A DNA stretch of 21,443 bases from a virus. The notes under the pieces were generated by a model. It did no database searches, was not told the DNA's origin, and saw only the letters and a list, made by a program, of their open reading frames with translations. This document shows, in pieces, positions 6,628 through 13,841 of the stretch. Made by a program: the position numbers and the translations under genes. The DNA lies in the IMG/VR virus record IMGVR_UViG_3300044675_008556, positions 1-21,443 of that record; one strand, 5' to 3'. The first letter of the stretch is position 1. Every line of letters starts with the position of its first letter.

Positions 6628-7167
6628 ATGTTAGCAGGAATTGACTATTCTATAACCAGCCCAGCAATTTGTCTTTATGACGAGAAGCGAGAGTTTTGCT
6701 TTGCTAATTGCTCATTTTATTTTTTGACCAATACAAAGAAGTATGCCACAAAAATTGCCCCAAATATCAATGGGGAAGGTTTTGAGGAATATGCCTACGA
6801 TACCGAAAGATTTGATACAATTTCAGAATGGGCCACAAATTTATGTGTTGGGGCTGCGGACGTAGCCATCGAAGGATATTCTTACGGTTCTCATGGGCGA
6901 GTTTTCAATCTCGCAGAGAACTGCGGAATCCTGAAATACAAGCTCCATAAGCTCGCCGTTCCCGTGACCATCGTAGAGCCGTCTAAGGTCAAGAAACTCG
7001 CCACGGGCAAGGGAAACGCCGATAAACAGGCAATGTACGATGCCTTCAGCAAAGAAACAAAGACCGATTTAATTTCGGTCTTTGGTCAAAATTCACTGAC
7101 TAATCCTGTTACTGATGTTATAGACAGTTATTATATTTTAAAGGCAATGATGCAGGGTAAGGCTTAA
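6628..7167 (+). CDS. RuvC-like Holliday junction resolvase (RNase H fold)
   Basis: A 179-residue protein with the acidic motifs of the RuvC/RNase H superfamily. LAGIDYSITSPA on strand 1 gives Asp6, DVAIEGYSYG gives Glu82, and the C-terminal helix TDVIDSYYIL provides Asp163/Asp166, preceded by KKLATGKGNADKQAMYDAF, typical of phage RuvC-like enzymes. It probably resolves branched DNA before or during packaging. ATG 6628 is preferred because the conserved strand starts immediately; ATG 6619 would add MFS and lies at the predicted transcript start. No Shine-Dalgarno is seen. Its TAA overlaps the TAA of the convergent gene in a TTAA palindrome. T4 itself uses the unrelated gp49 for this job. Confidence 0.82.
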   Translation: MLAGIDYSITSPAICLYDEKREFCFANCSFYFLTNTKKYATKIAPNINGEGFEEYAYDTERFDTISEWATNLCVGAADVAIEGYSYGSHGRVFNLAENCGILKYKLHKLAVPVTIVEPSKVKKLATGKGNADKQAMYDAFSKETKTDLISVFGQNSLTNPVTDVIDSYYILKAMMQGKA

Positions 7168-7469
7168 CGCACGATACGGCCAGCATTCATATTTGCACTG
7201 GCATCAAGTTTTCCATGCAATCTTTTTGGAACCTGACCGCTGCTTTTAATTTTGTCTATTACTTCTTTAAACTGGCTTCCCACGACCTTGCTTGGGGTCA
7301 AAGTTGCATCCATAGCAAGAGAAGGTGCACTAGCAGCCCAATCTCTAATAATTTTCTTTTTATTGCAACTGGGACAGGGTTTTGTGGTTGGAAGATCTCT
7401 ATCTTCGTATTTCAACATTTCATCGAACGAATGTTCACATTTTTCACACTTATAAGCATAATTTGGCAT
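7164..7469 (-). CDS. FmdB-like zinc-ribbon protein
   Basis: A 101-residue protein with an N-terminal zinc ribbon: MPNYAYKCEKCEHSF (Cys8, Cys11) and KPCPSCNKK (Cys32, Cys35), matching FmdB-type putative regulatory domains that start with a short Tyr-containing strand. The remainder (residues 45-101) is a basic, probably helical tail with no recognised motif. In phages such proteins are common but lack a defined role; nucleic-acid or protein binding is inferred. AGGAAG lies 7 bases before the ATG, inside the end of the upstream HNH gene, so the two are likely co-transcribed. Confidence 0.85.
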   Translation of the reverse strand: MPNYAYKCEKCEHSFDEMLKYEDRDLPTTKPCPSCNKKKIIRDWAASAPSLAMDATLTPSKVVGSQFKEVIDKIKSSGQVPKRLHGKLDASANMNAGRIVR

Positions 7470-7470
7470 T

Positions 7471-7998
7471 TTATTTCTTCCTAAAACTAATTAGCATGTT
7501 CTCAAACAAGAATCCATAGGATGGCTCTTTTGGCTTCGATTTGAGATCCATCTTTGCTTCTTTTGGTGTTCGGTTTCCCTTGGCCAAATTGCAGTCTCTG
7601 CATGCAGCAACCATATTGACCCAAGAGGAAGCTCCACCTTTGGATTTTGGAATTACGTGATCCACGGTAGCCTCTTTTGGAGTCATGTCAATACCGCAAT
7701 ACTGACAACAGAAATGATCTCTGCGTAGGATGTTTTGTCTAGAAGGTGCTGCCTTTTTATAAGGCAATTTTACATAGTATTTAAGAATCAAAATTTTAGG
7801 AATTTTGACAATCTTTGATACTGATGCGACTTCATAATATTCGTTGGTTTCATCCCCCCAAACCTTGTCACGGGACATCAATTTATAGGCTTTACTGACG
7901 GTAATGATATTCAGGGGGGTATTGTCTTGATTGAGCAAGAGTACCTGTTTCTTCATACCTTTTAAGTATTTATGAAAATCTAAATATTTTACAGCCAT
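7471..7998 (-). CDS. HNH endonuclease
   Basis: A 175-residue protein of the common HNH class: QVLLLNQDNTPLNIITVSKAYKL at the N-terminus, then RRDHFCCQYCG (Cys98/Cys101), TVDHVIPKSKGG (Asp113-His114), WVNMVAACRDCN (Asn128, Cys133/Cys136, Asn137) and KGNRTPKEA. Cys pairs hold a structural zinc and His114 is the expected catalytic base. It may be a free-standing homing-type or packaging-associated nuclease. ATG 7998 overlaps the divergent start at 7997. An internal ATG at 7956 (MKKQVLLLNQ) lies 10 bases after CATAAATA and begins at the conserved core, so it could be the true late start. Confidence 0.88.
   Translation of the reverse strand: MAVKYLDFHKYLKGMKKQVLLLNQDNTPLNIITVSKAYKLMSRDKVWGDETNEYYEVASVSKIVKIPKILILKYYVKLPYKKAAPSRQNILRRDHFCCQYCGIDMTPKEATVDHVIPKSKGGASSWVNMVAACRDCNLAKGNRTPKEAKMDLKSKPKEPSYGFLFENMLISFRKK
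7967..7974 (-). promoter_or_regulatory. Late-promoter-like CATAAATA upstream of internal HNH start
   Basis: One mismatch to TATAAATA, 10 bases before ATG 7956 on the minus strand with AAAAGG between. It lies inside the longer reading frame, supporting the shorter HNH protein. Confidence 0.4.
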
Positions 7999-9610
7999 GG
8001 ATAATAAACAAGATAGACAATTTTATTGGGAAGTCAAGAACTTTTTAAACAAAAACTCTGAACCAATGGCCCCAAAACCATCTCAGGGAAATTTGAATTC
8101 TGCAGCCAAAACCATAATGGAGCAGAATAATCAATATAAGCAATCAACTTTTAAGCCAAATATTGATAATGACACATCAATCAATAATTTGGTAAATTAT
8201 ATTGCTGCTACCCATAAAAAGGCAGAACCAAGCTCGATAGCACACCAGAAGACAGCACACATCAATCCATTTGGAATGATCTCCGAAAGTATTTTTGGAC
8301 AAGCAGCAAGTGCAGCCAAAAAACTTAGTTCGGCTGCAATGGCTTCGGCAAACCCTTCTTTAAACATTAATGCAAGAAATGCACAATCCAATGCTCAAGC
8401 GCAGATGCCCGGTCCAATAGGAATACCATCAGCATCTTCGTCTACAGGAAGTCCATCGACGCCAGGGGCACCACCGATGGTGATTGGTGGCGTCCCCGGA
8501 GGTCCCGGTGGTCCTGCACTACCAGCTTCCGTTACTTCATCTACGGCATCAGGCGCTTCACCAAGTGATGCAAGCGACGCAGATCTAATTGATAATCTAA
8601 GAAGCGCCAGAGGAATGCCAAAAGGAGATAGAGGTGGAATTGGAAATAAAGGTAGAGGTGAATCGGAACGTGCTGCAAATCGGGCAGATAGAGCTGCTAG
8701 AAATGAAGCCTTGAAGACCGCTGGCATTGCTGCAACACGCCGAAGAGAAGAAAACAGAGACGAAGAAAAAAGAACGAGAGAAGAAGCAAAAGAAGCACAA
8801 AAAGCTCTTGATGCAGCACAAAAAGCAAAGGAAGCCACAAGAAGAGAGGAAGCCGGTCCAACTCCAGATGGCTCTCCTGCAGTAAGTTATGGTGCACAAG
8901 AATCAAAAGCATATGATGAGGCTCAAAGATCATATCAGGATGCACAAAAAGCTGCCAAAGAAGCAAAAGAAAAAGCAAGAACTTTTAATGAAAGAAGTGG
9001 TTACAACCAACCAAGTCCACAGTTTGGAAACTCCACTCCAGCAGACATTGCATTGAGATATAAAGCAAAAGCTGAAGAAAATGCATTGCCGTTTGACGAT
9101 AGACCTATTTCTCCATTTTATAGAATGACACGCAATCAGTTTAGAGCAGCAACTGGTCGTGATTTTGATGCATCTGGTGGATCTGTAGAAGCAAACATGA
9201 GAACTCTTGTAAACAACCAGACAAATCTTGCTGGAAGACTTAGAGAAAATGATGCAATTCAGCAAGCTAATGCAATCCATGCTGCTCAAATGAAAGCTAT
9301 GGATGAAAATATGGATCTGTTTAGACGTGCTCAACGCGGAGATGCTGCAGCAGCAGATGAGTTCCTGAGAATCATGAATGATGCGAAAGAGAAAGCAAAA
9401 CGAGAAAATCCAAGAAGAAACTGGACAGTTAGTGATTTTGATGTACCGCCAACTCAAAACCCAATAGACAACAGAGATCCATACCCAAATAATGCTCTCA
9501 GAACAAATGTTTATGACCCGGCGTATAAAGAGAATACAGGGACAACAAACCAAGGTAATAGTCCCAGAAGAGCTACAAATAGAAGAGAGCGTGAAGGGCT
9601 AAATCCGTGA
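7997..9610 (+). CDS. Low-complexity, coiled-coil late protein (probable virion/internal protein)
   Basis: A 537-residue protein I do not recognise. Residues 1-100 are mixed (MDNKQDRQFYWEVKNFLNK...); 100-130 are Ala/Ser-rich; 138-192 are Pro/Gly/Ser-rich with a collagen-like stretch around GGVPGGPGGPALP; 222-330 are highly charged Ala/Glu/Arg/Lys helix likely to form a coiled coil (KEAQKALDAAQKAKEATRR); 330-537 are polar with Asn/Arg/Pro. No signal peptide or membrane segment. Such composition fits a scaffold, core or packed protein. The ATG overlaps the divergent HNH start in CCATGG, so its promoter must lie inside that gene; TCTAAATA at 7979-7986 is a late-like candidate. Its TGA overlaps the next GTG start. 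Confidence 0.75.
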   Translation: MDNKQDRQFYWEVKNFLNKNSEPMAPKPSQGNLNSAAKTIMEQNNQYKQSTFKPNIDNDTSINNLVNYIAATHKKAEPSSIAHQKTAHINPFGMISESIFGQAASAAKKLSSAAMASANPSLNINARNAQSNAQAQMPGPIGIPSASSSTGSPSTPGAPPMVIGGVPGGPGGPALPASVTSSTASGASPSDASDADLIDNLRSARGMPKGDRGGIGNKGRGESERAANRADRAARNEALKTAGIAATRRREENRDEEKRTREEAKEAQKALDAAQKAKEATRREEAGPTPDGSPAVSYGAQESKAYDEAQRSYQDAQKAAKEAKEKARTFNERSGYNQPSPQFGNSTPADIALRYKAKAEENALPFDDRPISPFYRMTRNQFRAATGRDFDASGGSVEANMRTLVNNQTNLAGRLRENDAIQQANAIHAAQMKAMDENMDLFRRAQRGDAAAADEFLRIMNDAKEKAKRENPRRNWTVSDFDVPPTQNPIDNRDPYPNNALRTNVYDPAYKENTGTTNQGNSPRRATNRREREGLNP

Positions 9611-10539
9611 GTCTAATCTCAAACCTTTATAAGAACAAGGCCAGAGATCTTCATGAACAAGTAAAAAAACTTGAGCATGAATTAAAAATGCTGGAAGAGG
9701 GTGTTGTTCCTCCACCCCCTCCACCGTTTTTTAGTGCAAAAGATGTTGCAAAAGAATTTACCACCTTTCCAGCTACAGCTGCAACAGGTAGAGCAATTGC
9801 TACCGGAGCAAAGGCAACGGCTTCTGCAGTAGCACATCCAGTAGAAACCACAAGACAAGCAGTAGGCGCAGCAAAGGAAGCAGCATCAAAAGCAACCGGT
9901 GCTGTGGCCGATGCAATCAAAAATCCAGGTCCTGCAGCCGCAGCATTAGCACAAAAGGCCGGAAGCGCAGCCCAGACAACTGCTATGCTCGGTGGTGCAA
10001 TTGCATTACCTCTGGGTGCTGGAATGCTGGCAAGAACTGCCGTAGACCTTCCCATGGCAGCAGCGGGGTTTGAGGAAACTAATCCATTTGCGGGTGAAAT
10101 GCCAGCCGTAAGAAATATTGCAACAGATGCCGCAGATTGGGCAGCAATGACAGCAACCAGTCAACTTATTGGAAATGTTCTTGCTGGTGCTCCTCTTTCT
10201 TCTGGAGTGGGATCAGCTGCCGTCGCAGGTGGAATTGCGGGGGCATTAGTTCCCGTTGTATCTTATGGAGGTTATAAAGCTGGAGAAGCAATCGGTTCTA
10301 TGAAACTCCCGGAATTTGCTGGTGGCGAAAGCATCCATAGCAATATTTCTGATGTTGTTCAAGCTTGGCAAGAATCGGGTCTCAAGACCGCTGGCATGGA
10401 AAAATCCGATTATCCCAGCACAGAAGAACTTGCACAAGAATCAAAATCAGAAAGAGAAAAAAAAGAACGATCTGAAGCAATGGCAAGACAACGTATGAGA
10501 GATGCACAATACGATCCGGTGCACAGACCTAAGTATTGA
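9607..10539 (+). CDS. Ala/Gly-rich membrane-active-looking late protein
   Basis: A 310-residue protein, GTG start inside the previous stop (GTGA), with GAAGGG about 10 bases upstream. Residues 10-31 form a short coiled coil ending KMLE-E, a possible prohead-protease site, followed by a run of six prolines (35-40). Residues 50-120 are Ala/Lys/Thr amphipathic helix. Residues 123-155 and 176-222 are hydrophobic and Gly/Ala-rich (MLGGAIALPLGAGMLA; AGGIAGALVPVVSYGGY), like transmembrane or glycine-zipper segments. The charged C-terminus ends DPVHRPKY, echoing VHSPRY at the end of the protein ending at 5295. A role in DNA ejection or membrane penetration is inferred from composition only. Confidence 0.72.
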   Translation: MSLISNLYKNKARDLHEQVKKLEHELKMLEEGVVPPPPPPFFSAKDVAKEFTTFPATAATGRAIATGAKATASAVAHPVETTRQAVGAAKEAASKATGAVADAIKNPGPAAAALAQKAGSAAQTTAMLGGAIALPLGAGMLARTAVDLPMAAAGFEETNPFAGEMPAVRNIATDAADWAAMTATSQLIGNVLAGAPLSSGVGSAAVAGGIAGALVPVVSYGGYKAGEAIGSMKLPEFAGGESIHSNISDVVQAWQESGLKTAGMEKSDYPSTEELAQESKSEREKKERSEAMARQRMRDAQYDPVHRPKY

Positions 10540-10555
10540 AGTAAGCGGACTTATC

Positions 10556-11665
10556 ATGAAAAATTATCTAACAGAACATATTCTGGAATATCGTTATAAG
10601 ACCAACGCATATATTGCTTTACTTTGCGAAAGTCATTACTTTGATCCTCATATTTCTGATTTTTGCCGTGAAGATATTTTAAAAAGAATTACAGAGTTAA
10701 GTAACGCTGTATGTGAGGGTCGAGTACACTATCCACACGCTTTGGTAAAAAAATACCATTTACATGAGCAAGTTCCAGGTGTATCAAGTTCCATAAGTAA
10801 AGCACTAAAAGCAGTTGAAGCAGCTAAAGTAGCGAGAGAAGCAAAAGCAGCAGCGGAGGCAGCAGAAGTAGCAAAGGCAACAGCAAAAGCAGCAGAAGCA
10901 GCTACAAAAACCACAGAAGCAACTAAACCTGTGCGTCCAGCTATTTTACCGGCTCAATCTGGAGTTCAGCCTATAACTCCAATAAGAGGTCAGGCACTCG
11001 AAGCACAGGCTATGGATTATATTCAGATGCAGGCAATACAACATGCACAACAAGGTTTGAGGGGAGAAGATCTTGCAAATGTTGTTAGAGAAACATTAAA
11101 AAATAATCCAAAATTTGCAGAACTCGGTCAAAATGCAGAGAGAGTTGAAAAAAGTGCAGAACAAATTCTTAAAAACGCTGAAGAGACTGCAAATAAAATT
11201 GCAAAAGGCGAACAAATAAGTGGTATATCGACTTGGGAATATGGCGGTACACGTTTAACCCCAGAAGAAGGAAATTTTTCAAGAGAAGATATACTTACAA
11301 TGGGTGCATCTTTGCGGGGATCTAGATCATCTCTGGAGAACCAGAGGAGAAATGCACTAATAGATCTTCAAGCCGAACCTAGAGTAAATTGGCAAGGGAG
11401 CGAAGGATTGCCTCAAACTGAAATTCGCAGCTACATTGATGCAGCAGAACGAGAAGCACTAAAAACACGTAAAGCGGGAGAAGAAGCTTTACGTCGTATC
11501 GCACCAGAAAGTGAAAATGTATCAAATAAGGTTAAAGACTTGGTTTATGAGCTTAATCGAAGAAAAGCTCAAGGTGAAGTTTTTACACCGGAAGAACAGC
11601 AGTCATATCAAAAGATGTTGGATGATTTGAAAAAACTTAGAGAAACCCAAAATGCCAGTAAATAA
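10556..11665 (+). CDS. Ala/Glu/Lys-rich late protein, paralogue of the next gene
   Basis: A 369-residue protein of unknown function. ATG 10556 is chosen because its sequence aligns with the start of the next gene: EYRYKTNAYIALLCES here and EYRYETNAYIALLVES there. Residues 1-75 form that conserved head; 80-125 are Ala/Lys/Glu helix; 145-215 form a second shared block (AMDYIQMQAIQHAQQGLRGEDL; AEQILKNAE); 225-369 are unique charged helix. The leader contains several hydrophobic-x-Glu sites (LTE7, ILE11, LCE25) that a gp21-type protease could cut. It ends 14 bases inside the next gene, suggesting coupled translation and origin by tandem duplication. Confidence 0.75.
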   Translation: MKNYLTEHILEYRYKTNAYIALLCESHYFDPHISDFCREDILKRITELSNAVCEGRVHYPHALVKKYHLHEQVPGVSSSISKALKAVEAAKVAREAKAAAEAAEVAKATAKAAEAATKTTEATKPVRPAILPAQSGVQPITPIRGQALEAQAMDYIQMQAIQHAQQGLRGEDLANVVRETLKNNPKFAELGQNAERVEKSAEQILKNAEETANKIAKGEQISGISTWEYGGTRLTPEEGNFSREDILTMGASLRGSRSSLENQRRNALIDLQAEPRVNWQGSEGLPQTEIRSYIDAAEREALKTRKAGEEALRRIAPESENVSNKVKDLVYELNRRKAQGEVFTPEEQQSYQKMLDDLKKLRETQNASK

Positions 11666-13127
11666 TATAGTAAAGTATATACTAGAATATCGTTACGAAA
11701 CAAATGCATATATTGCATTGTTGGTAGAAAGTGGTTACTTTGATTCTTCAATATCCAAAGATTTAAGAAAAAATATTTTAAATAATGTTATTTTAGAAAC
11801 TCAAAAAGTTATTTTAGGTAAATCTACTTATCCAAAAATAAAACATAAAAATTTATTTGAATCCTCTGGAGTTTTGGGAGCTGTATCAAAAGCAACAGAA
11901 GCAGCAAAGGCTGCAGCAGAAGCAGCAAAGGCAGCAGAAGCAGCAAAGGCAGCAGCAGAAGCAGCAAAAGCAGCAAAAGCAGCAAAAGCTGGAACAGCAG
12001 CCAGAGAAGCAGCTGCCGTTGAGCGCGGTTTGGGCACTGCAGCAAAACCACTAATACCTCCGTCAAGAGTATTTCCTGGTGAAATTGTTTTAGCAACCAA
12101 AGGTGCACCAACAGCAAAATTTACTGCCGATACTGCCAAGTTTAGAGCACAGGATATTCTAGATTATGTCCAGTATAAAGCACTGGAATATAGTGGTCAG
12201 GGTTTACAAGGACAGGAATTGCGTGATATAATTAAAGAAACACTCAAATCACATCCAGCTTTGACTCAAATAAATTATGAGCCTGAGTTAATGCGAGAGC
12301 TAGAGATGGTTGAAGATGCTGCAGAGCAAATTATAAAAAATGCAGAGCAAATTGCATCAAAATACAGTCAAGGTCAACAGATGCTTCCTGATGAAATATC
12401 AAGAAGTATTTCCCAACAAGGAATAATGACACCTGAAGAGTTTGCTGCTTATCAGGAAAGAATTGCTAAGGCAACACAACCAAAAACTCCACCTTCCATT
12501 GAACCAGCACCGGCAGAGATTAGTCCACCGGAATCACCTAAAGTCACTCCAAAACCAGATTATACTCCTTGGACACCAAAGCCTGCAGAACCACCTGTTA
12601 CTACACCAAAGCCTGCAGAACCACCTAAAGCTCCAGAGCCAAGCACACCTAAAGCTCCAGAGCCAAGCACACCTAAAGCTCCAGAGCCAAGCACACCTAA
12701 AGCTCCAGAGCCAAGCACACCTAAAGCTCCAGAGCCAAGTACTCCACCAAATCCGAACCCCAATCCGAATCCGAATCCGAACCCCAATCCGAATCCGAAC
12801 CCCAATCCGAATCCGAACCCCAATCCGAATCCGAACCCCAATCCGAATCCGAACCCCAATCCGAATCCGAATCCGAACCCCAATCCGAATCCTAATACTC
12901 CACCTCCTTCAAAAATACCACCACCACCTCCACCAAATGCTTCTGCACCACCACCATCAGGTAAAGAAGAAAAACCAGAAGAGGGAGGATTCAAATTCTG
13001 GTGGCCATTCGGTGCCGGATCTGTTGAAAGCTCCGCATACACTGAAAAGGGTGCAAGCACCGAGATTGATCTTGCTCTAGGACAACAGGCAATGGGTAAG
13101 TTTGCTACCAGACAAGTTTGGAGATAA
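11652..13127 (+). CDS. Repeat-rich late protein with (EAAKA)n, (KAPEPSTP)5 and (PN)25 tracts
   Basis: A 491-residue paralogue of the preceding protein. Residues 1-75 and 150-235 match it (YETNAYIALLVESGYFD; DILDYVQYKALEYSGQGLQG). Between them, residues 79-115 are nearly pure Ala/Lys/Glu helix repeats. The C-terminal third is a disordered proline stalk: two TPKPAEPP units, five KAPEPSTP units, 25 Pro-Asn dipeptides and a polyproline run, capped by a distinct globular-looking end (GFKFWWPFGAG...ATRQVWR). Such rods usually act as spacers between folded ends. Leader sites ILE11 and LVE26 fit prohead-protease cutting. Phage-internal placement is inferred. No close family is recognised. Confidence 0.78.
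   Translation: MPVNNIVKYILEYRYETNAYIALLVESGYFDSSISKDLRKNILNNVILETQKVILGKSTYPKIKHKNLFESSGVLGAVSKATEAAKAAAEAAKAAEAAKAAAEAAKAAKAAKAGTAAREAAAVERGLGTAAKPLIPPSRVFPGEIVLATKGAPTAKFTADTAKFRAQDILDYVQYKALEYSGQGLQGQELRDIIKETLKSHPALTQINYEPELMRELEMVEDAAEQIIKNAEQIASKYSQGQQMLPDEISRSISQQGIMTPEEFAAYQERIAKATQPKTPPSIEPAPAEISPPESPKVTPKPDYTPWTPKPAEPPVTTPKPAEPPKAPEPSTPKAPEPSTPKAPEPSTPKAPEPSTPKAPEPSTPPNPNPNPNPNPNPNPNPNPNPNPNPNPNPNPNPNPNPNPNPNPNPNPNPNTPPPSKIPPPPPPNASAPPPSGKEEKPEEGGFKFWWPFGAGSVESSAYTEKGASTEIDLALGQQAMGKFATRQVWR
11886..11996 (+). repeat. Ala-Lys-Glu helix repeat (coding)
   Basis: Degenerate repeats of gcagcaaaggcagcagaa encode (AAKAAEAAKAAA)-type helix in the gene starting at 11652. A shorter, more diverged version lies in the upstream paralogue at about 10795-10930. 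Confidence 0.9.
12624..12743 (+). repeat. Five direct 24-bp repeats encoding KAPEPSTP
   Basis: Five tandem 24-base units starting CCTAAAGCTCCAGAGCCAAG, in frame. The first four are identical and the last ends AGTACT instead of AGCACA. Near-identity points to recent expansion by slippage or recombination. Confidence 0.95.
12747..12896 (+). repeat. 25 hexamer units encoding (Pro-Asn)25
   Basis: 150 bases of CCN-AAY hexamers, organised mostly as an 18-base higher-order unit AATCCGAATCCGAACCCC. It is in frame within the gene starting at 11652 and flanked by proline-rich sequence on both sides. Confidence 0.95.
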
Positions 13128-13131
13128 AGGT

Positions 13132-13158
13132 AGTTTTTTAAAAAACTCGTGTTATAAT
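13132..13158 (+). promoter_or_regulatory. Palindrome and -10-like TATAAT before the exonuclease gene
   Basis: A perfect 16-base palindrome AGTTTTTTAAAAAACT (13132-13147) follows the repeat-protein stop, then TATAAT at 13153-13158 and AAAGGTG before ATG 13173. There is no good -35 box. It could be a host-sigma promoter that lets the nuclease genes be expressed apart from the late genes around them; the palindrome is too AT-rich to call a terminator. Confidence 0.35.
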
Positions 13159-13172
13159 AAAGGTGAATTTTT

Positions 13173-13841
13173 ATGTTAAGTCGTACAGAAAAAGTTTTTA
13201 CACATAAACCTATTGAAATAACAGGTTCCCTCAAAGAGGTCAGCACAGACGGTAAGCGTCTGTATGAAACTCCAGAGGGAATTTTTCCATCGGTGACAAC
13301 CGTAGTTGGATTCAAGAAGCAGGAATTCTTTGCCGAGTGGCGAAAGAAAAACCCAGAAGAGAGCAAGCGGGTCACAACAAGGGGAACTAAGTTTCATAGT
13401 ATTATTGAACAATACCTGAAGAATGAACCTATAGATTATGATAATCTTCATTCAAACTACAAAGCTCTTTTTTCTATCTTAAGACCAGAGATTGATAAAA
13501 TAGACAATATACTGGCCTTAGAGACCCCGCTGTGGTCGAAGACTCTTGGTCTTGCAGGAAGAACGGATTGTATTGCCGAGTATGACGGCAAGCTGTCAAT
13601 TATTGATTTTAAGGCAAGCACCAAGGAAAAGAGAGAAAAGGACATTGATAATTATTTTGCACAGGCTACAGCATATGCGTTGATGTTCCAGGAAAGAACT
13701 GGAATCATAGTAGAAAACTTTGCAATTTTGATAGCGTGCGAAGATGGACTCAGACAGGTTTTCCAAGGAAAGCCTATAAACTACGTAAGACCTCTAAAGT
13801 CCTTAATAACGGAGTATAAGTCAACCAATGGAATATTATGA
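13173..13841 (+). CDS. RecB/Cas4-like PD-(D/E)XK exonuclease
   Basis: A 222-residue protein with the ordered motifs of the RecB/Cas4/MGME1-type nuclease family: FPSVTTVVG near the N-terminus, RGTKFHSIIE (His75), ALETPLW (Glu117), LAGRTDCIAEYDGKLSIIDFKAS (Asp132 and the Asp145-x-Lys147 core), and the C-terminal helix YFAQATAYALMF (Gln164, Tyr168). These residues bind the catalytic metal ions. The family degrades or trims single-stranded DNA ends, so a role in recombination or replication is likely. AAAGGTG lies 7 bases before the ATG. The gene overlaps the next by 14 bases. Confidence 0.9.
   Translation: MLSRTEKVFTHKPIEITGSLKEVSTDGKRLYETPEGIFPSVTTVVGFKKQEFFAEWRKKNPEESKRVTTRGTKFHSIIEQYLKNEPIDYDNLHSNYKALFSILRPEIDKIDNILALETPLWSKTLGLAGRTDCIAEYDGKLSIIDFKASTKEKREKDIDNYFAQATAYALMFQERTGIIVENFAILIACEDGLRQVFQGKPINYVRPLKSLITEYKSTNGIL

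Noticed and set aside
9651-10055. 134-residue minus-strand Ala-rich frame
   Set aside because: Antisense shadow of the Ala/Lys-rich coding sequence; starts and ends inside the plus gene with no signals.
11828-12139. Minus-strand Ala/Phe-rich frame opposite the Ala-Lys-Glu repeats
   Set aside because: Open only because the GCA/GCC-rich repeat lacks stops in that frame; no start signal.
12624-12743. Regular direct repeats considered as a CRISPR array
   Set aside because: Units are contiguous with no spacers, in frame, and encode KAPEPSTP.
7995-13127. Ala/Lys-rich proteins as histone-like DNA condensing proteins
   Set aside because: Glu balances Lys throughout the helices and no core histone or HU motif is present, so net DNA-binding charge is doubtful.
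13132-13147. Perfect palindrome as a terminator for the repeat-protein gene
   Set aside because: Only two G-C pairs, no separate loop, and A/T runs on both sides; too weak to call.
12560-13375. Long minus-strand frame rich in Gly/Phe/Leu repeats
   Set aside because: It is the antisense of the PN, PEPST and Ala repeats; the periodic DNA keeps other frames open. No ribosome binding site, and the plus frame aligns with a paralogue.
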